DNA of 64,000 nt from Gonocerus acuteangulatus (GCA_946811695.1 OX328125.1:105550876-105614875), one strand, 5' to 3'; positions 46,366-60,602 are shown, counted from the stretch's first letter. The notes: generated by a model not told the origin, from the sequence alone. Program-made: numbers and translations.

Positions 46366-46688
46366 CAGACGTAGGTTCACAAAGCCGCCGCAAGGAGCGC
46401 TTTCTACCACTAGAGTGACTGTATCCTGTTCCTGCGTTAGATCAAAATACGATAATATGAGGTTTTTTGTATTTATTACGAAGTGTAATAGGTACCATGT
46501 GTAAACATAACTCTGGAAGCAAATTATTAATGTATCAGTTACTCATTACAAATTTAAAAGAGAACTATTCATGTTTTTATTTTATTTATGTAGGATATTT
46601 TAAGCAAATTGTTCTGGAAAGCAATCTACACTACCCAAATTCTGAGGAAAGTGCTTAGTTATGCAGCTCCTGCGTGACGGACTTTTTG

Positions 46689-47341
46689 CATGGTGCACAG
46701 TCGCCGCATCGACGTGTTGCACATCAGCATCATTGTCACACCGAGCACGGTTTGCTTCTAGGTCTGCTAATTCATTCTACTCAATACCACAGTCGACGGG
46801 ACCCAGAGAAAGAAGTTTTTTATTGAACAGCTGACTGAATAATTAAAATTTTAACGCCCCTTTTACAACATTCTTGTCTATTTAAGCCAAGAAATGTTTT
46901 CTTCTTCCGAAAGAAAAACTGCTGTTTAAGTGCTATAAATAAAAATATATATTTTTGCAATAAGTTGCAGGAGTTGCTCCCCAAAAATTGGTTAAAACAC
47001 TAACTTATAATTGAGAAATTTCGAACCTGTTTAGATTCATCTTCAGACATCTTAAATTAAGTCATTTTAACATCTATATAATTTTGATAATTTCATATTA
47101 AGCTCTATAATATTGAAATTTTTGCGTAAAACATTCTTACCCGGATTTAACGTTTTACTCTCAAAATTATGGCCCTTAACAAGAAATGATTAAATTTATA
47201 AGACCTTGACATGGCTTAATTTAAGACGCCTGAAGATGAACCTAAACAGGTTCGAAATGTCGCAATTATAACTTAATGTTTTAAACAATTTTGGGGAGAA
47301 ACTCCTAGTTATTTCAAGGACACATTGACCAAGAATCCATT

Positions 47342-47430
<89 letters not shown>

Positions 47431-50273
47431 ATTTGTATCCGTGGCACCTCGCTCTGGAACTCCTTACCCTAGTCGCCATGCTTTCGGCCTTTGAACTTAG
47501 TAAGTCCCGACCCTTCATGTCCCCAACAAGTTTCACCCGTTACCACTCAAACCACTCCGACTTAATTTAATGTTTTAAATTGATTTTGTCAAATTTAAAA
47601 TTATTCATAAGACACATGCGTCCTGGAATAAGAATACAATTTATTCGTTTCATGTAATGATTAACAACATAATATTTTATTGAGTGTCCTTTTATGGTAC
47701 TTATATTATAGTAGCATATGTCAGGACAAATTTGAGAGTTTTATTCGAGTTTGTATTATATATTGTGGTATTTGGTGAGCTGTTGTCCACCGAAGGTCTT
47801 GTTGGTTGGCTTTGCTGTTAGAATATTCTAAATGTCAAGGTGTTGAGACATTTTAAGTGGATTTCTTCTTTATGAAATCTACGGAAATCTCATCAGCATA
47901 TTGATTTTTAGATGTACTGTTTTTAGATTTTTTCTTTTTTTTTTTACAATTAATTACCGTTTAGTTGTACATATTACGATTATCATTTTTTATTTAAATT
48001 TATCAAACAGGTTAGGTTTAAAAAATATATATTATAATTTTGTGTAAGTATAAAAACTCATTGATTTCTTGTCCTAAGAAAAAAAAAAAAAAAGTTACAA
48101 ATTTATGAAGAACATAAAGAAGGTAAGTGATTAACTTGGATCTTTATATGGTTGTAGCCAAAAGGGGGATTCTTGCTACACATAGTCACTTCCGGCTTTT
48201 TTCGTTTCGTTTCATAATTTCTTAAAATATAAAATATTACCTTGATTCTAGCAGTCTTGAAAAGAAAAAGAAATTCACGAGACAAAAGAAACTTCCTTCT
48301 AGAAGAAGAAGAAGAAAACTTTATTAACCAAAAATTAAGTGAGCTGCCCAACTTTATCGGGTTGCTGGCCACACAGCATGCTTATCCACCTGTTTTGGTA
48401 TTCCTTTATAGATTCGGGTGTTTCATTTGAAGCCTGTTCTTCATTGATTGGTGTAAACATCCTTCACAAATATCCTAATTAGGGAAACACTTTTTGTCTT
48501 TCACTTTTTATTCCTTTTCTCAAGGAGCATAAAGAAAAAAAAAATCCGTAGATTATTTTCACCTTAACAAAATGAAATAAGAAAATAAACTAAATAAATA
48601 CATTTTTATTCACAAATTATAATGTGAATAAATTTTTATTCGTATATTTTAATGTGATGTTTTTTTTTGTAATCATTTGATTTTTTGTAAATATTCACAT
48701 TTTTTAGTGATTATTTACAATTTTTTCGGTGAATTTATTTTTATTCGCAGAAAAAATTGCGGATAAAATTTTATTTGTATTTTCATATTTAATATATGTG
48801 AATAAAAATAAATTTGTATTCACACTTATGAATACGAATTTATTTCTATTCGTATTCACAAATATATGAAGTACGAATTTAATTCGTAATAAATAATTTA
48901 CGAATTTAATAAATTCGTATTTTTATTTATAAATAAAATTATGCACAACCCCGTCTTGGCCCATACTTTTCCAGGAATTTATCTTCTAGGCATAATAAAT
49001 CATTTTGATCGTGAAAATGTCATTTTGGAAGTAAATAAATCCAGTTATTCTTGTCTAATAATAAATTCTGCATTAATGGAATACACCCATTAATATACAA
49101 CATTCTTTTACATCAGTAATAGTCAGTAATGAATACAAACCGATTCCCTACAAATTATGAATTTAATTTCCTGTCAAAATAATTTTCTGTGACCGATGAT
49201 TCCAGTTCAGCTGCATGAGGCAATATTTGGAGACCCCCCCCCCCAGCCATACGGCATTTTCATGTCAGATGAGATGTGATTGTTATTGAGGATGTTCTGG
49301 GTAAACTGCAAGCAGACAAAAACTATCGAAATGACGATGTAGATGTTGCGACGCTGCTGGAGAAAGAGTGTGACGTCAGAAGGGCTTTCCTAAGAGTAGG
49401 GGGTGGTTTCGAAACCAGCTGACCGATTTGGCACTCCGAAGCTCCTTTACTACCGCACCAGAATCTTAACATTGGCACGTGCTAGCTCCCGCACACCCTA
49501 CCACAGTCTTACCTCTGTCCTCCTTATGGTTTCTACATACAGATTCACTTGGTGGCTAAAATAAGGTCAAGAAAGAAATATGGGCGATTAAGACGTCAAA
49601 GTTCCAAGGCAGATCTTTATCTGACATGTTGTATTAACAAGAACCTACTTCATCTACACATGATTTTTTTAATATATCTTGCTGGTTTAGTTCAACGCCC
49701 ACATATCTTTGGCTTCTGTCCCAAACAGTGGTGGTGTTATGATTAATTTTCTTCTGTATCCCTACAGATTTCTTGAGATCCCTTAGATCTAGGAGCACGG
49801 TAATTCGGTCAACGCATACTGTGTGTATATTACACCAATTATTAAAGGCGATGTTTACCCTCTTATTACCCTGAACCAGCAAAAAATAACATATTATACA
49901 AATATATATGAGTAAAATTGGAAAGTTTCATAATTCTACATTGAAGCCTTTCTGAGATATAGGCAATGGAATATTGGAATTTATACGACTTACACACTGA
50001 CACAATCAAAAAAATTATTAGGAACTTCCCGAAAAGCTAGAGACTTCAAATTTTGCAGGTTGATAGCCATTAGGGTGTATGTTCCCTATATATAAAATTT
50101 CCTGGGCCACGTTCCATCCCCCCCCCTCCTTCGAAAACAGTTAGTCTATGAAAGTTATGATATCATAGTATTGGGCCAAGAAACAAGGGGGAGCAGAACA
50201 ACCCGATGAAATCTGTTGCAATATAGAAGAAAATTAATAATAATAATAAAAAAAAAAAAATAATCATAACATC
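46689..50273. other. Spacer between the family X arms, AT-rich
   Basis: Holds an (AT)n run (47,344-47,425), and a 48,590-48,940 stretch of self-complementary AATTCGTA/GAATAAAAAT phrases on both strands. Phrases near 47,030 and 47,230 form an imperfect inverted repeat (TTCGAACCTGTTTAGATTCA against CCTAAACAGGTTCGAAATGT). No gene is recognised. Frames at 47,196-47,536 come from the (AT)n run. Confidence 0.5.
47344..47425. repeat. (AT)n microsatellite
   Basis: About 80 bases of pure TA. Confidence 0.95.
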
Positions 50274-50331
50274 AGCCGACGGCAATACTACATTGAGTAC
50301 ATCAATTCCGATGTTAAGCAACATTTTAAGG
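50274..50331 (+). pseudogene. Decayed 5S rRNA head, probably of an old 5S-derived SINE
   Basis: GCCGACGGCAATACTACATT, GAGTACATCAATTCCGATGT and TAAGCAACATTTTAAGGA follow the 5S rRNA order, with a gap of about 10 bases after AATTCCG. Most differences are C to T or G to A, as expected from CpG decay. No tail module is seen. Confidence 0.5.
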
Positions 50332-50434
50332 ACATCTCTATCCTTCTTAAGCACTTTTTAATTTTTTTTGTTTTGTTTACATGGGGGGATGTAATTTCCT
50401 TTAATGTCTACTTTCTTATTAGCTACTTCACTTA

Positions 50435-50638
50435 AGCAGGCTACACGCGAACATGCAGGCCTGTCAGTTAGACCTCAACAGTCAGCCTGAAAGCCGGTCG
50501 CCTGAACGTGTATATATTCCGTCCGGTCTGTCAGTTAAGACTGTTCAGGCGGCCGGAATATACACACGCAGGCGACCGGCTTTCAGGCGGGCTGTTAAGG
50601 CCTAACTGACAGGCCTGTCTGATCGTGTGTAGCCAGCT
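50435..50638. mobile_element. Foldback MITE, 204 bp, TTA target
   Basis: Almost the whole element is two inverted arms of about 93 bp. The arm ends are AGCAGGCTACACGCGA and, inverted, AGCTGGCTACACACGA; both share AGGCCTGTCAGTTAG, GCCTGAAAGCCGGTCGCCTG and TATATTCCG. TTA flanks both ends (50,432-50,434 and 50,639-50,641), suggesting PIF/Harbinger. The centre contains a further CTGTCAGTTAAGACTGTTCA copy of the arm motif. Confidence 0.85.
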
Positions 50639-50965
50639 TTAAAAACTATAGTCTCCATAATGTCTTCTGTCTCTAGATTTTAATGATATCAGAAAGAACT
50701 ATTTACCTGTCAAAAGACATTGATAATTGCGCCTTTTCCATTGATAGCTACAGGAATAAAGAACAACACATATTGATAATAATGTTTTTGCGAACATAGT
50801 AAAATAAGCACTTTCTCAAGTTTAATTGTTGTATATTTTTCAACGGCTTATCTTAAAGTAGTCGTTCTCTTTATCAAAAAAAAAAAGGTCAGATATATTG
50901 TTTTTTTAATCATCAAGGATAAGTACGTTTTGTATAAATATTAATTTAATCAAGTGTTCAAAAGA
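50639..50965. other. AT-rich spacer
   Basis: Nothing recognised. Confidence 0.5.
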
Positions 50966-51920
<955 letters not shown>

Positions 51921-52012
51921 AAAAAAGAAAAGTTTTGGGACTTGGAACTCAGATAAACATTTAAGTTTTATGAATGTATTACATAAATGGGCTGACTTCC
52001 ATTGATGCGAAC

Positions 52013-55000
52013 TCAAGCCTGCCATCTTACTATGTAGAGTCTATGAATCAAGCCTGCCATCTTACTATGTAGAGTCTATGAATCAAGCCTGCCATCTTAC
52101 TATGTAGAGTCTATGAATCAAGCCTGCCATCTTACTATGTAGAGTCTATGAATCAAGCCTGCCATCTTACTATGTAGAGTCTATGAATCAAGCCTGCCAT
52201 CTTACTATGTAGAGTCTATGAATCAAGCCTGCCATCTTACTATGTAGAGTCTATGAATCAAGCCTGCCATCTTACTATGTAGAGTCTATGAATCAAGCCT
52301 GCCATCTTACTATGTAGAGTCTATGAATCAAGCCTGCCATCTTACTATGTAGAGTCTATGAATCAAGCCTGCCATCTTACTATGTAGAGTCTATGAATCA
52401 AGCCTGCCATCTTACTATGTAGAGTCTATGAATCAAGCCTGCCATCTTACTATGTAGAGTCTATGAATCAAGCCTGCCATCTTACTATGTAGAGTCTACG
52501 AATCAAGCCTGCCATCTTACTATGTAGAGTCTATGAATCAAGCCTGCCATCTTACTATGTAGAGTCTATGAATCAAGCCTGCCATCTTACTATGTAGAGT
52601 CTATGAATCAAGCCTGCCATCTTACTATGTAGAGTCTATGAATCAAGCCTGCCATCTTACTATGTAGAGTCTATGAATCAAGCCTGCCATCTTACTATGT
52701 AGAGTCTATGAATCAAGCCTGCCATCTTACTATGTAGAGTCTATGAATCAAGCCTGCCATCTTACTATGTAGAGTCTATGAATCAAGCCTGCCATCTTAC
52801 TATGTAGAGTCTATGAATCAAGCCTGCCATCTTACTATGTAGAGTCTATGAATCAAGCCTGCCATCTTACTATGTAGAGTCTATGAATCAAGCCTGCCAT
52901 CTTACTATGTAGAGTCTATGAATCAAGCCTGCCATCTTACTATGTAGAGTCTATGAATCAAGCCTGCCATCTTACTATGTAGAGTCTATGAATCAAGCCT
53001 GCCATCTTACTATGTAGAGTCTATGAATCAAGCCTGCCATCTTACTATGTAGAGTCTATGAATCAAGCCTGCCATCTTACTATGTAGAGTCTATGAATCA
53101 AGCCTGCCATCTTACTATGTAGAGTCTATGAATCAAGCCTGCCATCTTACTATGTAGAGTCTATGAATCAAGCCTGCCATCTTACTATGTAGAGTCTATG
53201 AATCAAGCCTGCCATCTTACTATGTAGAGTCTATGAATCAAGCCTGCCATCTTACTATGTAGAGTCTATGAATCAAGCCTGCCATCTTACTATGTAGAGT
53301 CTATGAATCAAGCCTGCCATCTTACTATGTAGAGTCTATGAATCAAGCCTGCCATCTTACTATGTAGAGTCTATGAATCAAGCCTGCCATCTTACTATGT
53401 AGAGTCTATGAATCAAGCCTGCCATCTTACTATGTAGAGTCTATGAATCAAGCCTGCCATCTTACTATGTAGAGTCTATGAATCAAGCCTGCCATCTTAC
53501 TATGTAGAGTCTATGAATCAAGCCTGCCATCTTACTATGTAGAGTCTATGAATCAAGCCTGCCATCTTACTATGTAGAGTCTATGAATCAAGCCTGCCAT
53601 CTTACTATGTAGAGTCTATGAATCAAGCCTGCCATCTTACTATGTAGAGTCTATGAATCAAGCCTGCCATCTTACTATGTAGAGTCTATGAATCAAGCCT
53701 GCCATCTTACTATATAGAGTCTATGAATCAAGCCTGCCATCTTACTATATAGAGTCTATGAATCAAGCCTGCCATCTTACTATGTAGAGTCTATGAATCA
53801 AGCCTGCCATCTTACTATGTAGAGTCTATGAATCAAGCCTGCCATCTTACTATGTAGAGTCTATGAATCAAGCCTGCCATCTTACTATGTAGAGTCTATG
53901 AATCAAGCCTGCCATCTTACTATGTAGAGTCTATGAATCAAGCCTGCCATCTTACTATGTAGAGTCTATGAATCAAGCCTGCCATCTTACTATGTAGAGT
54001 CTATGAATCAAGCCTGCCATCTTACTATGTAGAGTCTATGAATCAAGCCTGCCATCTTACTATGTAGAGTCTATGAATCAAGCCTGCCATCTTACTATGT
54101 AGGAGTCTATGAATCAAGCCTGCCATCTTACTATGTAGAGTCTATGAATCAAGCCTGCCATCTTACTATGTAGAGTCTATGAATCAAGCCTGCCATCTTA
54201 CTATGTAGAGTCTATGAATCAAGCCTGCCATCTTACTATGTAGAGTCTATGAATCAAGCCTGCCATCTTACTATGTAGAGTCTATGAATCAAGCCTGCCA
54301 TCTTACTATGTAGAGTCTATGAATCAAGCCTGCCATCTTACTATGTAGAGTCTATGAATCAAGCCTGCCATCTTACTATGTAGAGTCTATGAATCAAGCC
54401 TGCCATCTTACTATGTAGAGTCTATGAATCAAGCCTGCCATCTTACTATGTAGAGTCTACGAATCAAGCCTGCCATCTTACTATGTAGAGTCTATGAATC
54501 AAGCCTGCCATCTTACTATGTAGAGTCTATGAATCAAGCCTGCCATCTTACTATGTAGAGTCTATGAATCAAGCCTGCCATCTTACTATGTAGAGTCTAT
54601 GAATCAAGCCTGCCATCTTACTATGTAGAGTCTATGAATCAAGCCTGCCATCTTACTATGTAGAGTCTATGAATCAAGCCTGCCATCTTACTATGTAGAG
54701 TCTATGAATCAAGCCTGCCATCTTACTATGTAGAGTCTATGAATCAAGCCTGCCATCTTACTATGTAGAGTCTATGAATCAAGCCTGCCATCTTACTATG
54801 TAGAGTCTATGAATCAAGCCTGCCATCTTACTATGTAGAGTCTATGAATCAAGCCTGCCATCTTACTATGTAGAGTCTATGAATCAAGCCTGCCATCTTA
54901 CTATGTAGAGTCTATGAATCAAGCCTGCCATCTTACTATGTAGAGTCTATGAATCAAGCCTGCCATCTTACTATGTAGAGTCTATGAATCAAGCCTGCCA

Positions 55001-57543
55001 TCTTACTATGTAGAGTCTATGAATCAAGCCTGCCATCTTACTATGTAGAGTCTATGAATCAAGCCTGCCATCTTACTATGTAGAGTCTATGAATCAAGCC
55101 TGCCATCTTACTATGTAGAGTCTATGAATCAAGCCTGCCATCTTACTATGTAGAGTCTATGAATCAAGCCTGCCATCTTACTATGTAGAGTCTATGAATC
55201 AAGCCTGCCATCTTACTATGTAGAGTCTATGAATCAAGCCTGCCATCTTACTATGTAGAGTCTATGAATCAAGCCTGCCATCTTACTATGTAGAGTCTAT
55301 GAATCAAGCCTGCCATCTTACTATGTAGAGTCTATGAATCAAGCCTGCCATCTTACTATGTAGAGTCTATGAATCAAGCCTGCCATCTTACTATGTAGAG
55401 TCTATGAATCAAGCCTGCCATCTTACTATGTAGAGTCTATGAATCAAGCCTGCCATCTTACTATGTAGAGTCTATGAATCAAGCCTGCCATCTTACTATA
55501 TAGAGTCTATGAATCAAGCCTGCCATCTTACTATATAGAGTCTATGAATCAAGCCTGCCATCTTACTATATAGAGTCTATGAATCAAGCCTGCCATCTTA
55601 CTATGTAGAGTCTATGAATCAAGCCTGCCATCTTACTATGTAGAGTCTATGAATCAAGCCTGCCATCTTACTATGTAGAGTCTATGAATCAAGCCTGCCA
55701 TCTTACTATGTAGAGTCTATGAATCAAGCCTGCCATCTTACTATGTAGAGTCTATGAATCAAGCCTGCCATCTTACTATGTAGAGTCTATGAATCAAGCC
55801 TGCCATCTTACTATGTAGAGTCTATGAATCAAGCCTGCCATCTTACTATGTAGAGTCTATGAATCAAGCCTGCCATCTTACTATGTAGAGTCTATGAATC
55901 AAGCCTGCCATCTTACTATGTAGAGTCTATGAATCAAGCCTGCCATCTTACTATGTAGAGTCTATGAATCAAGCCTGCCATCTTACTATGTAGAGTCTAT
56001 GAATCAAGCCTGCCATCTTACTATGTAGAGTCTATGAATCAAGCCTGCCATCTTACTATGTAGAGTCTATGAATCAAGCCTGCCATCTTACTATGTAGAG
56101 TCTATGAATCAAGCCTGCCATCTTACTATGTAGAGTCTATGAATCAAGCCTGCCATCTTACTATGTAGAGTCTATGAATCAAGCCTGCCATCTTACTATG
56201 TAGAGTCTATGAATCAAGCCTGCCATCTTACTATGTAGAGTCTATGAATCAAGCCTGCCATCTTACTATGTAGAGTCTATGAATCAAGCCTGCCATCTTA
56301 CTATGTAGAGTCTATGAATCAAGCCTGCCATCTTACTATGTAGAGTCTATGAATCAAGCCTGCCATCTTACTATGTAGAGTCTATGAATCAAGCCTGCCA
56401 TCTTACTATGTAGAGTCTATGAATCAAGCCTGCCATCTTACTATGTAGAGTCTATGAATCAAGCCTGCCATCTTACTATGTAGAGTCTATGAATCAAGCC
56501 TGCCATCTTACTATGTAGAGTCTATGAATCAAGCCTGCCATCTTACTATGTAGAGTCTATGAATCAAGCCTGCCATCTTACTATGTAGAGTCTATGAATC
56601 AAGCCTGCCATCTTACTATATAGAGTCTATGAATCAAGCCTGCCATCTTACTATGTAGAGTCTATGAATCAAGCCTGCCATCTTACTATATAGAGTCTAT
56701 GAATCAAGCCTGCCATCTTACTATATAGAGTCTATGAATCAAGCCTGCCATCTTACTATATAGAGTCTATGAATCAAGCCTGCCATCTTACTATGTAGAG
56801 TCTATGAATCAAGCCTGCCATCTTACTATGTAGAGTCTATGAATCAAGCCTGCCATCTTACTATATAGAGTCTATGAATCAAGCCTGCCATCTTACTATG
56901 TAGAGTCTATGAATCAAGCCTGCCATCTTACTATGTAGAGTCTATGAATCAAGCCTGCCATCTTACTATATAGAGTCTATGAATCAAGCCTGCCATCTTA
57001 CTATGTAGAGTCTATGAATCAAGCCTGCCATCTTACTATATAGAGTCTAAGAATCAAGCCTGCCATCTTACTATATAGAGTCTATGAATCAAGCCTGCCA
57101 TCTTACTATATAGAGTCTATGAATCAAGCCTGCCATCTTACTATGTAGAGTCTATGAATCAAGCCTGCCATCTTACTATGTAGAGTCTATGAATCAAGCC
57201 TGCCATCTTACTATATAGAGTCTATGAATCAAGCCTGCCATCTTACTATGTAGAGTCTATGAATCAAGCCTGCCATCTTACTATGTAGAGTCTATGAATC
57301 AAGCCTGCCATCTTACTATATAGAGTCTATGAATCAAGCCTGCCATCTTACTATGTAGAGTCTATGAATCAAGCCTGCCATCTTACTATATAGAGTCTAT
57401 GAATCAAGCCTGCCATCTTACTATATAGAGTCTATGAATCAAGCCTGCCATCTTACTATATAGAGTCTATGAATCAAGCCTGCCATCTTACTATGTAGAG
57501 TCTATGAATCAAGCCTGCCATCTTACTATATAGAGTCTATGAA
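52013..57543. repeat. 35-bp satellite array, about 158 copies
   Basis: The unit is TCAAGCCTGCCATCTTACTA followed by TGTAGAGTCTATGAA. The array is uninterrupted for 5,531 bases. Deviations are few: a one-base insertion near 54,103 (TAGGAG), T-to-C at 52,499 and 54,460, T-to-A near 57,050, and a recurrent G-to-A (CTATATAG). The G-to-A variant occurs in two adjacent units at 53,714 and 53,749, three adjacent units at 55,500-55,570, and often after 56,620. Units contain stops and 35 is not a multiple of 3, so it is not coding. Nearly all units carry GCCATCTT, a fit to the Pho/YY1 core. Confidence 0.98.
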
Positions 57544-58107
57544 GCAAGATTTCTTCAAGTCACCACTGCAGTTTTATTTATTTATATTTTTACAACGTTT
57601 AATGACATCTTTACAAATGAAGAGAGGAATTGCTAATGGAAATAAGTCCCGTTTTAAAATTTTAGTAGTCCTGCTTTGGATGAATTTGCTGTAAAAATAT
57701 GAAATTCAGAGGAAATTGCTAACAAAAATTGAAAAATGGCACTTAAGCACAGTTATAGCTAGTAGTAAATATAAATTTTATATTTTCCAATGATTATACA
57801 ATAAATACCAGTGTATCTTACAGCTGGTCTTAGGGAATTCTATACCCCTCCTTTTTTATAAGGTGGTTTTTTCTATCATCTACTCTCCTTCCTGGACGTC
57901 TTCATTCCTTAGTCAGTTATTAGAATATCTTTACATCAAGTAGACAAGATTTGTTTCTACTTAAGGATTTTCCACCTATCTCCTATGGGAAATTAAAGCA
58001 AAATTCTGACGGAGAATTTGAACTACCTATGAAAGAATTTGAACTATTTCTTCCAATATTCATTCATCCTACCTCACTAAATACTAATATGTCTCTCCTT
58101 AAATGGC

Positions 58108-58139
<32 letters not shown>

Positions 58140-60118
58140 TAAAATCGATCAAATAGTGTCAGGTGTTTACTGGCAAACAATTCATTTATATAACCTATGC
58201 GGTCGTAATATTTAAGCCAAATAACAAAATTCGTTATTTAATATCTAAGAAGTAAGTTATATTTTGGACATAATCAAAATATATTAACTTGTAGGTGGGG
58301 TTTACAAGAAACGATTCTAACTAAGTAACTATAAATTTGCACCAGACGGCCGTCTTTTTGCTTTCTTTCAAGAAAATTAGCTACATTTTCGAAAGTAATA
58401 GAAAGATGTATTATGATATCAACGAATAGTGGACGTAGATATTAATCTCAAGGATTTTTAAAATAATTGTGTCACCTGGTTGTAAGAAATTGAAATGTAC
58501 AGAACCTTTTTATTTTTTTTATAATGTTCTTAGGCCAATTTTCTCAGGCAAGACGTTGTCTTTGCTTTGTTTAGGAATATGCTAACCTTAAACACCTTCT
58601 ATGGGGAAAAAATTAATTTTTTTTTTTATAAATTAAACATTTTAGATAAAAAGAATAACAAAGAATACTGATGATTTTATTTCATACATTACACAAGATA
58701 CATGTGACATGACGTTTTGAGTATGTGATTATCACTAGACGCCTTTTTTTCAAAAACAATAAAACACGGAATGGACTTAAGGTATCACAACGTAAGCAAA
58801 TCCAAAGTCGAAGAACACCCAGACTTGCAGATTAAAGATATAGTAAATATGTTATAAATTGTAGCATTTAAACCAATTATTATGATTTATTGCTGCTTAA
58901 TATGAGAATCTAGATTGTTAATATATGATAAAAAAATAATGTTATATAATATGATAATGACAGCAGTACATTTACCCCATGTTGAGTGACTTGGATAATA
59001 ATTTGCTTATAACAAAAAAAAAAAAAAAATAATAATAATAATAAAAAAGAACATCAAATTACAAGAAAAATACAAGATTTTTTAAAACTTCTGTTCCTCT
59101 TTTCTTATAGTACAACTCCTTTGAAGTTGGTATCAGCCATGACGTACATAATCCGGATATGAACCGATTATCGTGCGATTTCAGTTGAAGGTCGGTTTCC
59201 TTATTTTTTTATTTATTTATTTTTTTTTTTGTTTAATTTGTTCGATAATAACAGATATTCAAATAAATTGATTATTTATCATTTAATAAATCAAGACATT
59301 ATCACTGGAATAAATATTATCTCGAAAATCTAGCACAATAATATATATTTTGTATTTCAAACTAGTATAAATGTTAAAGCTCTTAATTGCTTCAGAATAT
59401 AGACTTTTATTGAGTTACATAACTATTTTTGTTGATTTATTACGAAGCGGAAAATAACCCCTTTTCGTATTATATTTTCCGTCCGATTTCCCACTTTTTT
59501 TTTTTAGGGAATAACCTAATAATAAAAGATTATTTGATAATTAGTCTGTCCTGTTATACATGCATACACAAAAAGCCTTAAACCAAATGTCTTTACCATA
59601 GTTCCTAAATTCTGTTAGAAAATAAAACAAAAATGGTAATTTTATTTTTGAAACTCGAAAATATATAATTATTTTCGAGATTCAAAAAGAAAATTAATAA
59701 TACAAAGAAATATCTCTGAAAAAATAGAATCCATGTAAAATATTTTTAAATAAATATTAGGGTAAAAAAATAGCAGTAAATTACTACAATGGTTCTATGT
59801 TATTAATATGATTTTGATTTATTACGGGGAAAAATGTATTAACAATATAAACAATAAAATATTTTGCTTATAAATAATAAAGAAAATACGAATTCCTGAC
59901 AAAATCCTGTCTCTGGTAATTAAGACCATTAGCAAAATAAGAACTTTAGATCCATAAAACCTGCTAGTTTTTACACTCCTTAAACATCTTTCCTGCAGCA
60001 GATACCTTTTTGAACAAGCTTATCATGGGATAAAGTTAAAAAATTGAGGGATTTATTCTTACTATCTTCTCAACTGCGGTAGTACGCTACGCTAACAATT
60101 TAGATCATTAGAATATTT
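57544..60118. other. AT-rich non-coding sequence
   Basis: Follows the array without an obvious boundary element; it starts with GAAGCAAG, a decayed piece of the unit. It holds an (AT)n run at 58,110-58,137 and several A- or T-runs. No gene is recognised. Confidence 0.5.
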
Positions 60119-60177
60119 TTTTTTTTTATTCATTTATTATAGGTGCTCCGAATGCCAGGGTCATTAGCACCTTGAAC
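60119..60177 (-). mobile_element. Retroposon tail with stem-loop and A-rich end
   Basis: On the minus strand: AGGTGCT, AATGACCCTGGCATTCGG, AGCACCT (a perfect 7-bp stem), then ATAATAAATGAATAAAA. The layout (stem, TAATGACC-type loop, stem, A-rich end) matches the SINE tails at 43,441 and 44,331, but the stem bases differ. No head is visible. Confidence 0.5.
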
Positions 60178-60602
60178 ATTGTTATCCTTAAAATTGGCCT
60201 GTGACATTATGAACAATATTTATTATAAGGGGCCATACTTACGTTGGTCTTGCTCGCATGTTTCCCGAAAAAACATTACTAATTTCTGAAATTTCAGGAA
60301 AGCGGTTGCTATATTTTCTAATATAGCAAATTCCAGATGGTAAATCTTGTGTTGCTAACAATTTATTCTCATTATTATACGATTTTATAATCCAAATGCA
60401 AAAGCCATTAGTTTTTAAGCTGATAATTCTTAATACTTTTTTTTAAAGATTTGTTCCTTGTCTGATGTAACATAAATCGATAAGACGTCAGTTTACACGC
60501 ATCGTTGCACGCATCAGCAATTGAAACACTGTAACATATTTGCGTGTGAATAAGAACTTATTAAACCCACATTGTTCTAAACAAACCCAATCTTTTCCTA
60601 TC
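60178..60602. other. AT-rich spacer
   Basis: On the minus strand a 43-44 base segment (about 60,242-60,285) lies between CCTGAAATTTCAG and a GTAAGTATGG donor and is open in two frames. It is a weak exon candidate only. Confidence 0.3.

Larger units (their letters stand above)
45484..46688 (-). repeat. Left arm of an inverted composite repeat (family X)
   Basis: Read on the minus strand from 46,688: CTGCGTGACGGACTTT boundary in inverse, GAGGAAAGTGCTTAG, ATAACTCTGGAAGCA, AACAGGATACAGTC, a CTCCT(T)GCGGCGGCTTTG block, the modules below, GCTATCGTGTTAACAG, (AT)n, ACGGGGGTCATTTTCGGTGT and the LINE end. Every block occurs in the same order on the plus strand at 50,966-51,920. No protein is encoded apart from the LINE piece. 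Confidence 0.75.

Noticed and set aside
47196..47536. Open frames of poly Tyr-Ile in (AT)n
   Set aside because: Translation of a microsatellite; the same applies at 8,865-9,137, 21,162-21,344, 31,066-31,263 and 57,951-58,142.
52013..57543. Regularly spaced repeats that could suggest a CRISPR array
   Set aside because: The units are directly adjacent with no spacers and the context is eukaryotic; it is a satellite.
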